A stretch of 64,000 nt of DNA. Origin: Bradyrhizobium sp. CIAT3101. Lineage in GTDB: Bacteria > Pseudomonadota > Alphaproteobacteria > Rhizobiales > Xanthobacteraceae. Location of the stretch: assembly GCF_029714945.1 (NCBI RefSeq), contig NZ_CP121634.1:682001-746000 (forward strand), written 5' to 3'. The notes under the pieces were generated by a model. That model was not told the origin of the DNA and ran no database searches. It worked only from the letters and a program-made list of their open reading frames with translations. Positions 19,864 through 28,015 of this stretch are shown piece after piece (positions within the stretch are counted from its first letter, which is position 1; each line of letters opens with the position of its first letter). Made by a program: the position numbers and the translations under genes.

Positions 19864-19894
19864 AAACGCCCGGCTCAATGCCGGGCGTTTTGTT
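19864..19894 (+). terminator. Rho-independent terminator after phaA
   Basis: Perfect 11-bp stem AAACGCCCGGC (19864-19874) / GCCGGGCGTTT (19880-19890), five-base loop, followed by TTGTTCTT. It lies between phaA and phaB, so phaB may have its own promoter or depend on read-through. Confidence 0.8.
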
Positions 19895-19981
19895 CTTGAT
19901 GTCCGTCAAACCAGCCGCATAATCCACCACTAAAAACCATCACTCAGAAACGTCCGAAGAGTCCAAGGGAAGGAATACGAT

Positions 19982-20707
19982 ATGGCACGAGTTGCATTGG
20001 TGACGGGTGGTACGCGGGGCATCGGAGCTGCGATCAGCAAGGCGCTGAAGGCGGCCGGCTACAAGGTTGCGGCGAGCTATGCCGGCAATGACGCGGCGGC
20101 GGAGAAGTTCAAGGCCGAGACCGGCATCGCCGTCTACAAATGGGACGTCAGCAATTTCGATGCCTGCGCCGAAGGCGTGAAGAAGGTCGAGGCCGAGCTC
20201 GGCCCGGTCGATGTCCTCGTCAACAATGCCGGCATCACCCGCGACACGGCCTTCCACAAGATGACGCTCGAGCAGTGGAACGCGGTGATCAACACCAATC
20301 TCGGCTCGCTGTTCAACATGACCCGTCAGGTGATCGAGGGCATGCGTGCGCGCAAGTTCGGCCGCATCATCTCGATCTCGTCGATCAACGGCCAGAAGGG
20401 GCAGTTCGGCCAGGTCAATTATTCCGCGGCAAAGGCCGGCGACATCGGCTTCACCAAGGCGCTTGCAATCGAGAACGCCAAGGGCGGCATCACCGTCAAC
20501 GCCATTGCGCCTGGCTATATCAACACCGAGATGGTGCAGGCCGTGCCGAAGGACGTGCTGGAGAAGAACGTGATCCCGCAGATCCCGGTCAACCGGCTCG
20601 GCGAGCCCGAAGAGATCGCGCGCGCGGTCGTGTTCCTGGCGGCCGACGATGCCGGCTTCATCACCGGTTCGACCCTCACCATCAATGGCGGTCAGTATCA
20701 CGCCTGA
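19982..20707 (+). CDS. phaB: Acetoacetyl-CoA reductase
   Basis: 241-residue short-chain dehydrogenase. Makes (R)-3-hydroxybutyryl-CoA from acetoacetyl-CoA with NADPH. Nucleotide loop TGGTRGIGAAI, NNAG motif, catalytic S in ISISSINGQKGQFGQ, Y and K in VNYSAAKAG are all present. AAGGGAAGG lies upstream of the ATG. phaC is not in the window. Confidence 0.95.
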   Translation: MARVALVTGGTRGIGAAISKALKAAGYKVAASYAGNDAAAEKFKAETGIAVYKWDVSNFDACAEGVKKVEAELGPVDVLVNNAGITRDTAFHKMTLEQWNAVINTNLGSLFNMTRQVIEGMRARKFGRIISISSINGQKGQFGQVNYSAAKAGDIGFTKALAIENAKGGITVNAIAPGYINTEMVQAVPKDVLEKNVIPQIPVNRLGEPEEIARAVVFLAADDAGFITGSTLTINGGQYHA

Positions 20708-20761
20708 TATGACGTCAAGCCTGTAGCGTTGGGCGAGACAAGGCGATAGTGAAGACGCAAG

Positions 20762-20782
20762 TGCCCGGCCTCGTGCCGGGCA
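20762..20782 (+). terminator. Hairpin after phaB
   Basis: TGCCCGGC (20762-20769) / GCCGGGCA (20775-20782), a perfect 8-bp stem with a five-base loop, resembling the phaA terminator but lacking a T run. Termination is plausible, not certain. Confidence 0.4.
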
Positions 20783-20808
20783 TAAGCGTCCTCAGAGCCC
20801 TTTGATCC

Positions 20809-21678
20809 ATGACCCCGCGCGCCGCCACACTGATCGGACTGACCGCGATCCTGATGTGGTCGTTGTTGTCGGTGATGACGGTGGCGACCGGCAAGATCCC
20901 GGCGTTCCAGCTCGCCGCGATGACGTTTGCGATCGGCGGTCTCGTCGGCCTGCTCACCTGGATCGGCCGCGGCGATGCCGCGAAAAGCCTGCGTCAGCCG
21001 CTCGTCGTGTGGCTCGTCGGCGTTGGCGGCCTGTTCGGCTATCACGCGCTCTATTTCCTCGCGCTGCGCTTCGCGCCGCCGGCCGAAGCCGGCCTTCTGA
21101 ACTACATGTGGCCGTTGCTGATCGTGCTGTTCTCGTCGTTCCTGCCGGGCGAGCGGCTTGCCGTGCATCACGTCATCGGCGCCGTGCTCGGTCTCGTCGG
21201 CACCGTGCTGCTGTTTGCCGGTAATACCTCCGGCTTCGCGCCGGGCGCGGTGCCGGGATTGGTGGCGGCCTTCATCGCCGCTTTCGTCTGGGCAACCTAT
21301 TCGGTGCTGTCGCGACGATTGAAGGCGGTGCCGACCGATGCGGTCGCGGGCTTCTGCCTGGCCACATCGGTGCTTGCCGCGCTGATGCATGGCCTGCTCG
21401 AAACCACGGTGTGGCCCGAGACGAATTTGCAATGGCTCGCCGTGATCGCACTCGGCATCGGCCCCGTCGGCGCTGCCTTCTACGCATGGGACGTCGGCAT
21501 GAAGCGTGGCGATATCCGCGTGCTCGGTGCCGCCTCCTACGCGACACCCCTGTTGTCGACCGGCTTTCTCATTGCCGCCGGCTTTGCCAAGGCCAGCGCC
21601 AACATTGCGATTGCCGCAATCCTGATCGCTGGCGGCGGCCTGATCGCGGCAAAGGACATGGTGCTGCGCAAGCGGTGA
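20809..21678 (+). CDS. EamA-family DMT exporter (aromatic amino acid exporter YddG-like)
   Basis: 289 residues with about ten membrane helices in two EamA halves. The pattern PPAEAGLLNYMWPLLIVLFSSFLPGE in half one and ALGIGPVGAAFYAWDVGMKRGD in half two closely resembles YddG-type exporters of aromatic amino acids. Inner membrane. Substrate inferred from family only. Confidence 0.82.
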   Translation: MTPRAATLIGLTAILMWSLLSVMTVATGKIPAFQLAAMTFAIGGLVGLLTWIGRGDAAKSLRQPLVVWLVGVGGLFGYHALYFLALRFAPPAEAGLLNYMWPLLIVLFSSFLPGERLAVHHVIGAVLGLVGTVLLFAGNTSGFAPGAVPGLVAAFIAAFVWATYSVLSRRLKAVPTDAVAGFCLATSVLAALMHGLLETTVWPETNLQWLAVIALGIGPVGAAFYAWDVGMKRGDIRVLGAASYATPLLSTGFLIAAGFAKASANIAIAAILIAGGGLIAAKDMVLRKR

Positions 21679-21690
21679 GGCTGAGGCGCG

Positions 21691-22374
21691 TCAAAGCGCC
21701 GGCTGCCAGCCCGGCGGCCGATACATCGTCTCCGGAATCTGTCCGAGCTCCGAGCGCTGCAGACGTTGCGGCGTCAGGCCATAGAATTCCTGGAAGCTGA
21801 GAATCAGCGGCCGCCATTTGTCGGGGTCGATGCGGTTGCTTGTCCCCTCCATCATGATGTCGGGATGCGCGTGCACGCGGGTGATGCGGACCTCGATCGC
21901 AGCGAGATTGCCGCGCCAGACAGCATCGTCCTGCGCCATCTCATGCACGTGAGCGACCTTTGCTTCCATCTGCACCGGGCATTCGATCGCGCGGGGAGCG
22001 TTGACCGTCTCGCCCGCTTGCGCAGTCAATCCGCTGTGGCCGAACTTGTCCTTTTCGTGCCGGTAACCGCGATAGAGTTTGCCTGGCGGCACGGGATTCG
22101 AGCCGGTGGTGCGCGCGAGCCGGTCGACGGCGGCGACAAGGGCGGCAGACGGCAGGTTGAGCACGCATTCGCCGGTGCGAATCATGTTCTCGGTGGTCTT
22201 GGAATTGCTTGCGAGCCCGAGCATGCAACGCCATCCCACCCACCATGCCGAAGACATCGGCGCGAGATTGTAAGAACCGTCGTCATTGGTCGATCCGATC
22301 AGGACGACCGGCGTTCCGAAATACAAAATGGCCGGGTCGATCTGGACGGTGGCGGGATCGAGTGTTCCGTGCAT
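21691..22374 (-). CDS. Flavin reductase family protein (FMN-binding split barrel)
   Basis: 227 residues. The split-barrel core is seen as PVVLIGSTNDDGSYNLAPMSSAWWVG and MLGLASNSKTTENMIRTGECVLNLP. Such proteins bind FMN and reduce it or serve as the reductase part of two-component oxygenases; no oxygenase partner is adjacent. Cytosolic. Confidence 0.82.
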   Translation of the reverse strand: MHGTLDPATVQIDPAILYFGTPVVLIGSTNDDGSYNLAPMSSAWWVGWRCMLGLASNSKTTENMIRTGECVLNLPSAALVAAVDRLARTTGSNPVPPGKLYRGYRHEKDKFGHSGLTAQAGETVNAPRAIECPVQMEAKVAHVHEMAQDDAVWRGNLAAIEVRITRVHAHPDIMMEGTSNRIDPDKWRPLILSFQEFYGLTPQRLQRSELGQIPETMYRPPGWQPAL

Positions 22375-22448
22375 CGTGCGCTCCTCTTTGCTGAGAGCGC
22401 CGTCCTACGGTGTTGACCGGATCGAACCCACCCGATTCCAGATCGAGC

Positions 22449-22502
22449 AGAGCGTTTTCGAGCGCAGCGGATACCGGTTCGCGTGAAGAAAACGTGTCGA
22501 GA
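22449..22502. repeat. Dispersed repeat, AGCG-TTTTC...ACCGGTTCGCGT family, copy B
   Basis: Same order of blocks as copy A at 9956-10013 (AGAGCG-TTTTC, AGCG, ACCGGTTCGCGTGAAGAAAACG). It fills the space between the cupin gene end and the flavin reductase promoter. Confidence 0.7.
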
Positions 22503-22508
22503 CGATCG

Positions 22509-22931
22509 CTAGGGCTCCCAACCCTTCGGCGCGAGCTCGAATTTTGCGAACTCGAAGGCAGGGGCCACGGTGCAGCCGACCAGCGTCCACTCGCCGGTGG
22601 TCTCGGCCATTTGCCACGCCTCCGCCGGCACGATCGCCTGCGGCCGTTCGCCGCTCACGAGATCGGTGCCGAGCCGCACCTCGTGCTGGGAGCAGCCTTC
22701 ATGGGCGATGCGCAGCGTCAACGGGCTGCCGGCATAATAGTGCCAAGTCTCGACCGCATCGATGCGATGCCAGTGCGAGCGCTCGCCGCGTGCGAGCAGG
22801 AAGTAGATGAGGGTCGAGCGCGAGCGGCCATTGGCGTCGGTGGTCTGGTCGCGGAAGGTCTCGCGATAATGACCGCCCTCGGGGTGCGGGCGGAGCTCCA
22901 GGCGCGCGATGATCTCGGCTGCGGTCGGCAT
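22509..22931 (-). CDS. Cupin domain protein (DUF985, Cupin_5)
   Basis: 140 residues. Double-stranded beta-helix with HPEGGHYRETFRD, LARGERSHWHRIDAVETWHYYAG (cupin metal-site histidines and glutamate) and VAPAFEFAKFELAP. Related proteins are small cytosolic cupins of unknown substrate. It is 37 bases downstream of gloB in the same direction and could be cotranscribed. Confidence 0.85.
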   Translation of the reverse strand: MPTAAEIIARLELRPHPEGGHYRETFRDQTTDANGRSRSTLIYFLLARGERSHWHRIDAVETWHYYAGSPLTLRIAHEGCSQHEVRLGTDLVSGERPQAIVPAEAWQMAETTGEWTLVGCTVAPAFEFAKFELAPKGWEP

Positions 22932-22968
22932 CGATCCCCGTCAGGACTTGATCTTCAAAACTTGTATT

Positions 22969-23736
22969 TCAGGACTTGTTTTTGCGCTCGCGCAGTTCGC
23001 CGAACACGACGGCGGCATCCGCGCCCTTCATGTGTAGCCTGGCTGCGACCGACGGTTCATCAGCGCGCAGGAACACATTTGCTCGCTTCTCATCACCAAG
23101 CAGTGAGGGGATGGTCGGCTTGTTGTCCGCGCGCAGCCGCGTCACTTCCGCCGCGCGCGCCTGGAGGGCCGCATTGTCGGGATCGATGGTCAGCGCGAAC
23201 TTGACGTTGGAGGCCGTGTATTCGTGGCCGCAATAGAGCTTGAAGTCGTCGGGCAAGGCCCGCAGCTTCAACAGCGAATCCCACATCATCGGATAGTTGC
23301 CTTCGAACACGCGGCCGCAGCCGATCGAGAACAGTGTGTCGGCGGCGAACAGCGTCTTCTCGGTGTCGAACACGTAGGAGATATGGTCGAGCGTATGGCC
23401 GGGCGTTTCCAGCACACGCCCGAGCAGCGTGCCGACCTTGACCACATCGCCATTGGCAACCCGCAAATCGACATCGGCGATCTTCGTCGTCTTGTCATGC
23501 GGCGCGACGACGCGGCAATTGTATTTCTGCTTGAGTTCGGCGACCCCGCCGACATGATCGCCATGATGATGGGTGATCAGGATATCGGTGAGCTGCCAGC
23601 CCTCGCGCTCCAGCGCCTTGATGATGGGGCCGGCTTCCGGCGCGTCGATCGAGGCGGTTGCCTTGGTTTCCACATCGTGGATCAGATAACCGAAATTGTC
23701 GTTTAAACAGTTGAAAGTACGAATTTCGGCGGCCAT
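22969..23736 (-). CDS. gloB: Hydroxyacylglutathione hydrolase (glyoxalase II)
   Basis: 255 residues from ATG at 23736 (GGAG five bases upstream). Metallo-beta-lactamase fold with THHHGDH (H56-H61), LETPGHTLDHISY, the conserved GCGRVFEG substrate loop and YCGHEYTASN. Hydrolyses S-lactoylglutathione in methylglyoxal detoxification. The C-terminal helical domain ends in LRERKNKS. Divergent from the methyltransferase gene. Confidence 0.95.
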   Translation of the reverse strand: MAAEIRTFNCLNDNFGYLIHDVETKATASIDAPEAGPIIKALEREGWQLTDILITHHHGDHVGGVAELKQKYNCRVVAPHDKTTKIADVDLRVANGDVVKVGTLLGRVLETPGHTLDHISYVFDTEKTLFAADTLFSIGCGRVFEGNYPMMWDSLLKLRALPDDFKLYCGHEYTASNVKFALTIDPDNAALQARAAEVTRLRADNKPTIPSLLGDEKRANVFLRADEPSVAARLHMKGADAAVVFGELRERKNKS

Positions 23737-23844
23737 GACATCTCCATCGCGCTCAGCCCCGTCAGACAAATATGGCGTTAACGTTGCGCAGGCAATGCAA
23801 TATTCAGCGCGCGGCCGCCGCCTTGTGCATGTTACATTGCCGTC

Positions 23845-24591
23845 ATGAGCATCGACGTCGTTGACCTCAGAGAGTTCTATTCCCGGCGCCTCGGCATCGT
23901 GGCGCGGCAGATGATCAATCGCGGCATCCGGGAGCGCTGGCCGAATGCCGAGGGCCAGCGCGTGCTCGGCATCGGCTATCCCACGCCCTATCTCGGGCTG
24001 TTCCGCGAGGACGCGGAGCGCTGCATTGCCTTCATGCCGGCGGCCCAGGGCGTGTTGAAATGGCCCACGGGGCGGCCCGCGCTGGCGGCGCTGGTCGATG
24101 AGTTCTCGCTGCCGCTTCCCGACGCCGCGGTGGACCGCATCCTGCTGGTCCATGCGCTCGAGATGTCGGACGATCCGGCTGCGCTGTTGCGGGAGGTCTG
24201 GCGGGTGCTGTCGCCGTCCGGCCGCGTCATGGCGGTGATCCCGAACAGGCGCGGCGTGTGGACACGCAGTGACAATACGCCGTTCGGCCACGGCCGTCCC
24301 TATTCGCGCTCGCAGATCACCGACCTGTTGCGCCAGACCTGGTTCACGCCGACCGGCTGGGGCGAGGCCTTGTTCATGCCGCCTTATGCGGGCCGCTGGG
24401 TGCTGAAATCGGCGCAGATGTGGGAGCGTGCCGGTGCTGCGCTGTCGCTGCCATTTGCCGGCGTCCACATCGTCGAAGCGACCAAGCAGGTCTATCGCGC
24501 GATCCCCGCCAAGCGCGAACGGGCGCGGCTGATTCCCTCGTTGGCAAAGCCGGTGCTGGTGCCGTCCTCGACGACGGTGACACGGGGCTGA
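23845..24591 (+). CDS. Class I SAM methyltransferase (Methyltransf_11 type)
   Basis: 248 residues. The SAM loop is degenerate (QRVLGIGYPTPYLGLF); motif IV-like VDRILLVHALEMSDDP and LLREVWRVLSPSGRVMAVIPNR are clear. The arrangement divergent to gloB is shared with many alphaproteobacteria as far as I know. Acceptor unknown; could be a membrane-associated or lipid methyltransferase given the lack of a strong glycine-rich motif. Confidence 0.8.
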   Translation: MSIDVVDLREFYSRRLGIVARQMINRGIRERWPNAEGQRVLGIGYPTPYLGLFREDAERCIAFMPAAQGVLKWPTGRPALAALVDEFSLPLPDAAVDRILLVHALEMSDDPAALLREVWRVLSPSGRVMAVIPNRRGVWTRSDNTPFGHGRPYSRSQITDLLRQTWFTPTGWGEALFMPPYAGRWVLKSAQMWERAGAALSLPFAGVHIVEATKQVYRAIPAKRERARLIPSLAKPVLVPSSTTVTRG

Positions 24592-24654
24592 AAACAAATC
24601 GTCCCGGCGAGGCCGGGACGATCATGCTTCGTAAATCCGAAATTTGGCGGCGGC

Positions 24655-25443
24655 TTATTCGCTCGGGGCGAGATCGTCGCCGGACGCGGCAGGAGCAGCC
24701 TCGCGCTCGGGGCGCGGGCCGTTATGCGGCCGGCGGCGCCGCCGCGGGAAACGCTCGCCACCGCCGCTATTGCCGCCTTCGAAGCCACCCGGAGCGCCGT
24801 TCGTCTGCGGCTGCGCGCCGGTGATGAAGGACGGCAGGCGATCGACATTGCCGGCATCGGCGATGACGGGCTGCGGCTGGTTCGGCGGCTGCGGCTGGTG
24901 CTGCTGATATTGCGGCTGCGGACGATGGTCGCGTTCGCGGTGTTCGCGCGGCTGCTGCTGATCGCGCTGATAGGGCTGCTGGTTGTTGTCGCGCTGCTGG
25001 TAGTCACGATTGTGATCGCGCTGGCCGTCACGCTGATAGGGCTGTTGCTGCTGCGGCGGCTGCGGAACGAAGCCGGGCTCCTGGCCGAAATTCGAGAAAT
25101 TCTCGCCGTCGTCCTCGCCGTCGTCACCGCTCGAGGTGCTGATGGGCTCGTCGCCGCGCGGCTGCTGGTTCTGGCGGAACTGTTCCTGGGCCGCCGCGAT
25201 CAGGCGAAAATAATGCTCGGCGTGCTGGTAGTAGTTTTCGGCGGCAACCGGGTCGCCGGAGGAGCGCGCGTCACGCGCAAGCTGAAGATATTTTTCGGCG
25301 ATGTGCGAGGCGGTACCGCGGATCTTGATGTCGGGGCCGTTCGATTCGTAGACCCGGGTCATCGGGTTCTGGCCGCGCCGGTTATTGTTGTTGTTATTAT
25401 TGTTGCGGTTGCGCATCCGCTGCTTGTTCTGACCGTTTCTCAT
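24655..25443 (-). CDS. DUF4167 domain protein with N/Q-rich low-complexity tail
   Basis: 262 residues. The conserved DUF4167 segment is residues ~20-90 (YESNGPDIKIRGTASHIAEK and YYQHAEHYFRLIAAA), a helical domain. It is preceded by a run of eight asparagines in a basic context and followed by a long Q/P/R/N-rich disordered tail ending in RRRRRPHNGPRPERE. Such basic disordered tails suggest RNA binding, as proposed for this family; not proven. In related genomes the gene usually follows prmC, as it does here across a 463-base gap. Confidence 0.85.
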   Translation of the reverse strand: MRNGQNKQRMRNRNNNNNNNNRRGQNPMTRVYESNGPDIKIRGTASHIAEKYLQLARDARSSGDPVAAENYYQHAEHYFRLIAAAQEQFRQNQQPRGDEPISTSSGDDGEDDGENFSNFGQEPGFVPQPPQQQQPYQRDGQRDHNRDYQQRDNNQQPYQRDQQQPREHRERDHRPQPQYQQHQPQPPNQPQPVIADAGNVDRLPSFITGAQPQTNGAPGGFEGGNSGGGERFPRRRRRPHNGPRPEREAAPAASGDDLAPSE

Positions 25444-25906
25444 GTCCTGCCTTTAATTCCAGCCCTAAAGGTTGCACGCATTACTGATTGCTAGGAGTGA
25501 CCTGATGACAGCGGTTCACATGCCTCACGCGCACCGCGCGCAAGAGCGGATTGAACCCTGCCGATGTTCGTCGACCGTCGCGTTCAACAAAGACGCGTTC
25601 CCCACCCGCCAGCATTGATTGCCAGCGAACCCATTCATATCGCCTGCCGAAACAAGCCCTGCTTTGTTGCGTAAGTCTTCAAGCGCAATATCAGGCTTTC
25701 GTTCACGTTGCGGTCGGAAAGCAGCGTACCTCAATGGGCTATCGCGCTTAACAGGACCTGCGGCTTGGAACCTTAAATCAGTGAAGCTCTCGCCTGAGAG
25801 CCCGGCTTTCGCCCGTAGGTCTACGGGGCCGACACCGATGTGTTGACGGGAAGGTAGTCGTTCCCAAGGGATATTCCAAGAGGTTTTTTCGAGCCCAATC
25901 CGGCTT
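25444..25906. other. 463-base gene-poor gap between DUF4167 gene and prmC
   Basis: Lower GC than the flanks. Visible structure: the hairpin CCCGTAG (25812-25818) / CTACGGG (25821-25827) and CTCTCGCCTGAGAG near 25787-25800. A short reading frame with a strong SD lies at 25505-25618. No tRNA, tmRNA or other RNA I can recognise. It may hold a small RNA or remnant DNA; see findings. Confidence 0.5.
25505..25618 (+). CDS. Possible 37-residue small ORF
   Basis: ATG at 25505 with AGGAG (25494-25498) at seven-base spacing, 37 codons, then TGA. The peptide begins MTAVHMPHAHRAQERIEP and has two close cysteines (PCRCSS). No homology recognised. Kept as a weak candidate because of the good SD in an otherwise empty gap; the opposite strand also carries an open frame. 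Confidence 0.2.
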   Translation: MTAVHMPHAHRAQERIEPCRCSSTVAFNKDAFPTRQH

Positions 25907-26815
25907 TTATGGGGGCATTTTTCGGGCCGAGACCGCTCTGGGAATGCCCGCCAGGTCGGCCCTGGGCGGCCTGTCGATCGATAACGCGGCGGCCGCCATC
26001 AAGGCCTGGATATCGTCAGCCTGGCCCTGTCCGGCCTCGACGATCAGGGCGCCGCCGGGCACGAGCCGCTCGGCCGCCTGCGGTATCAGGGCGCGGTAGG
26101 CGTCATAGCCGTCATTGCCGCCATCGAGCGCCAGATGCGGATCGTGCTCGCGCACCTCGAGGCTCAGTTTCGGAATTTCCCCGGCGGGAATATAGGGCGG
26201 ATTCGATACGATCAGATCGAATGGACTGTGAAGCGCGGATGCATAGGAGCAGGCGACGAACGCCGCGCGGTCGGCGAGGCCGAGGGTGGCCGCATTGCCC
26301 TTGGCGGTGCCGAGTGCGGTGAGGCTGAGATCGGTGCCGACACCGAATGCCTCGGGAATCTCGTGCAGCAGCGCGAGCAGGATCGCGCCCGATCCGGTGC
26401 CGATGTCGGCGATACGCGGGCGCCGTCCCGCGATCGCGTGTTCGCGAAAAATCTCGAGCGCCAGTTCGACCACCGTCTCGGTGTCCGGCCGCGGCACCAG
26501 CGTCGCCTCGGAGAGGCGGAACGGCAGGCCCCAGAATTCCCGCGTGCCGAGAATGCGGGCGACCGGTTCATGTGCGAGCCTCCGCTGCGCATATGCTTCG
26601 AGCCGCGCGGCCTCCTCCGGCGTGAGGTGTCGCGCCGCCTGCGTGATCAGGCCGGTCAGGTCGAGCCCCAGCGCGGCGCCGACGAGCAGGCGCGCATCGA
26701 GGGAGGGCTCTTCGATGCCGGCCGATTGCAGACGCGCCGTGAGCGCGCGTCGCGCACTCTCGATGCTGTGTCCGGATTCGAAACCTGTCGCCAATGGAAC
26801 CATCCTGCCTGGCAT
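25907..26815 (-). CDS. prmC: Peptide chain release factor N5-glutamine methyltransferase
   Basis: About 302 residues from ATG at 26815; a second in-frame ATG at 26803 and longer upstream frames are possible and no SD decides. Methylates the glutamine of the GGQ motif of RF1/RF2. N-terminal five-helix PrmC domain, SAM loop IADIGTGSGAILLALL, and the signature NPPY in FDLIVSNPPYIPAGE. Its usual partner prfA is at 33.6 kb, separated here by HIT, liv and regulator genes. Confidence 0.92.
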   Translation of the reverse strand: MPGRMVPLATGFESGHSIESARRALTARLQSAGIEEPSLDARLLVGAALGLDLTGLITQAARHLTPEEAARLEAYAQRRLAHEPVARILGTREFWGLPFRLSEATLVPRPDTETVVELALEIFREHAIAGRRPRIADIGTGSGAILLALLHEIPEAFGVGTDLSLTALGTAKGNAATLGLADRAAFVACSYASALHSPFDLIVSNPPYIPAGEIPKLSLEVREHDPHLALDGGNDGYDAYRALIPQAAERLVPGGALIVEAGQGQADDIQALMAAAALSIDRPPRADLAGIPRAVSARKMPP

Positions 26816-26894
26816 CGTGGATAGATCGGCGGCATTGCTTGCGTCAACGGAAAGGAGCGCGTTTGATCGCACCGCGCAGCGAAGGAGGGCATCT

Positions 26895-27320
26895 ATGACG
26901 GCCTATGACGATCAGAACGTCTTCGCGAAGATCCTGCGCGGCGAGATTCCCTGCTTCGAGGTATTCAGGGATGATCGCAGCTTCGCTTTCCTGGACATCA
27001 TGCCGCGCTCGCCGGGGCATACGCTGGTGATTCCGAGGGCGCCGGCGCGCGGAATCCTCGATATTGCCGACGATGATCTCGCCGCGGTCGCCCGGACCGC
27101 GAAGCGGATTGCGATTGCGGCGATGAAGGCGTTCGACGCGGAGGGGATTATCCTGCAGCAGTTCAGCGAGCCGGCCAGCGGGCAGGTGGTCTTTCACCTG
27201 CACATGCACGTCATGCCGGTCAGGGCCGGCGTCGAGCTGCTGCCGGCGCAGACGCGCAAGGAGGACATGACCGTGCTCGCCGAGCATGCCAAGCGGATGA
27301 TCGCCGCGATCGGCAGCTAA
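26895..27320 (+). CDS. HIT family protein
   Basis: 141 residues with GAAGGAGGG upstream of ATG 26895. HIT motif HLHMH (H101, H103, H105) followed by VMPVR, N-terminal FAKILRGEIPCFEVFRDD and FLDIMPRSPGHTLVIP. Histidine-triad proteins hydrolyse purine nucleoside phosphoramidates or related AMP-lysine compounds. Converges on livF with a few bases of overlap. Confidence 0.93.
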   Translation: MTAYDDQNVFAKILRGEIPCFEVFRDDRSFAFLDIMPRSPGHTLVIPRAPARGILDIADDDLAAVARTAKRIAIAAMKAFDAEGIILQQFSEPASGQVVFHLHMHVMPVRAGVELLPAQTRKEDMTVLAEHAKRMIAAIGS

Positions 27321-28015
27321 ACGCCGAGATAACGCTGCAGCAATTCCGGCTGGGCCTTGAGCTCCTGCGCCGGCCCTTCGTGAACGATGTGGCCGTTGTT
27401 GATGATGTAGATCCGCGTCGCCAGCGCCAGTGTTGCCGCAAGATTTTGCTCGACCAGCACGATGGTCTGACCGGCGGCCGCGAGCTCGCGGCAGGCCTTG
27501 ACGAGATCGTGGACGATGACGGGTGCCAATCCTTCGAACGGTTCGTCCAGCAGTACGATCTTGGGATCACGCACCAGGGCGCGTGCGATTGCGAGCATCT
27601 GCTGCTCGCCGCCGGAGAGCTCCGTGCCGCGATTGCCGCGCCGCTCCTTCAGCCGGGGGAACATCTCGTAGATGCGGCCGAGCGGCCAGCGTTTCGGGGC
27701 GGTGATGCCGGCGAGGACGATGTTCTCCTCCACCGACAGGCTGCCGAAGATGCGCCGCTCCTCGTGCACGAGCTGCATGCCCGCCTGCGCGATTCTGTGG
27801 CTCCTGCGGCCGGCGATATCGATGCCGTCGAACTTCACGCTGCCGCTGCGCGGCGTCACCACGCCCATCAGGCTCTTCAGCGTGGTGCTCTTGCCGGCGC
27901 CGTTGCGGCCGAGCAGCGCCACCACCTCGTGACGTTCGACATGCATGTCGACGTCGAACAGGATGTGCGAGTCGCCGTAGTAGCTGTTCAGGCCGTTGAC
28001 CTCGATCAGGCTCAT
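27317..28015 (-). CDS. livF: Branched-chain-type ABC transporter ATP-binding protein
   Basis: 232 residues. Walker A GRNGAGKST, signature LSGGEQQML, Walker B IVLLDEPFEGLAP, H-loop region VLVEQNLAATLAL. Length and C terminus fit LivF. ATG overlaps the stop of the upstream LivM-LivG gene (ATGA), so translation is coupled. Part of livK-like, livH, livMG, livF order on the minus strand. Confidence 0.9.
   Translation of the reverse strand: MSLIEVNGLNSYYGDSHILFDVDMHVERHEVVALLGRNGAGKSTTLKSLMGVVTPRSGSVKFDGIDIAGRRSHRIAQAGMQLVHEERRIFGSLSVEENIVLAGITAPKRWPLGRIYEMFPRLKERRGNRGTELSGGEQQMLAIARALVRDPKIVLLDEPFEGLAPVIVHDLVKACRELAAAGQTIVLVEQNLAATLALATRIYIINNGHIVHEGPAQELKAQPELLQRYLGV

Noticed and set aside
23737..24597. 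N-terminal extension of gloB (to 542 residues)
   Set aside because: Upstream part is antisense to the methyltransferase gene; GloB length, SD and family N terminus all support ATG 23736.
25444..25906. tmRNA, 6S RNA or RNase P RNA in the prmC-side gap
   Set aside because: I do not see a tag-peptide coding piece, T-loop, or conserved RNase P or SRP core sequences; the region is left as unassigned.
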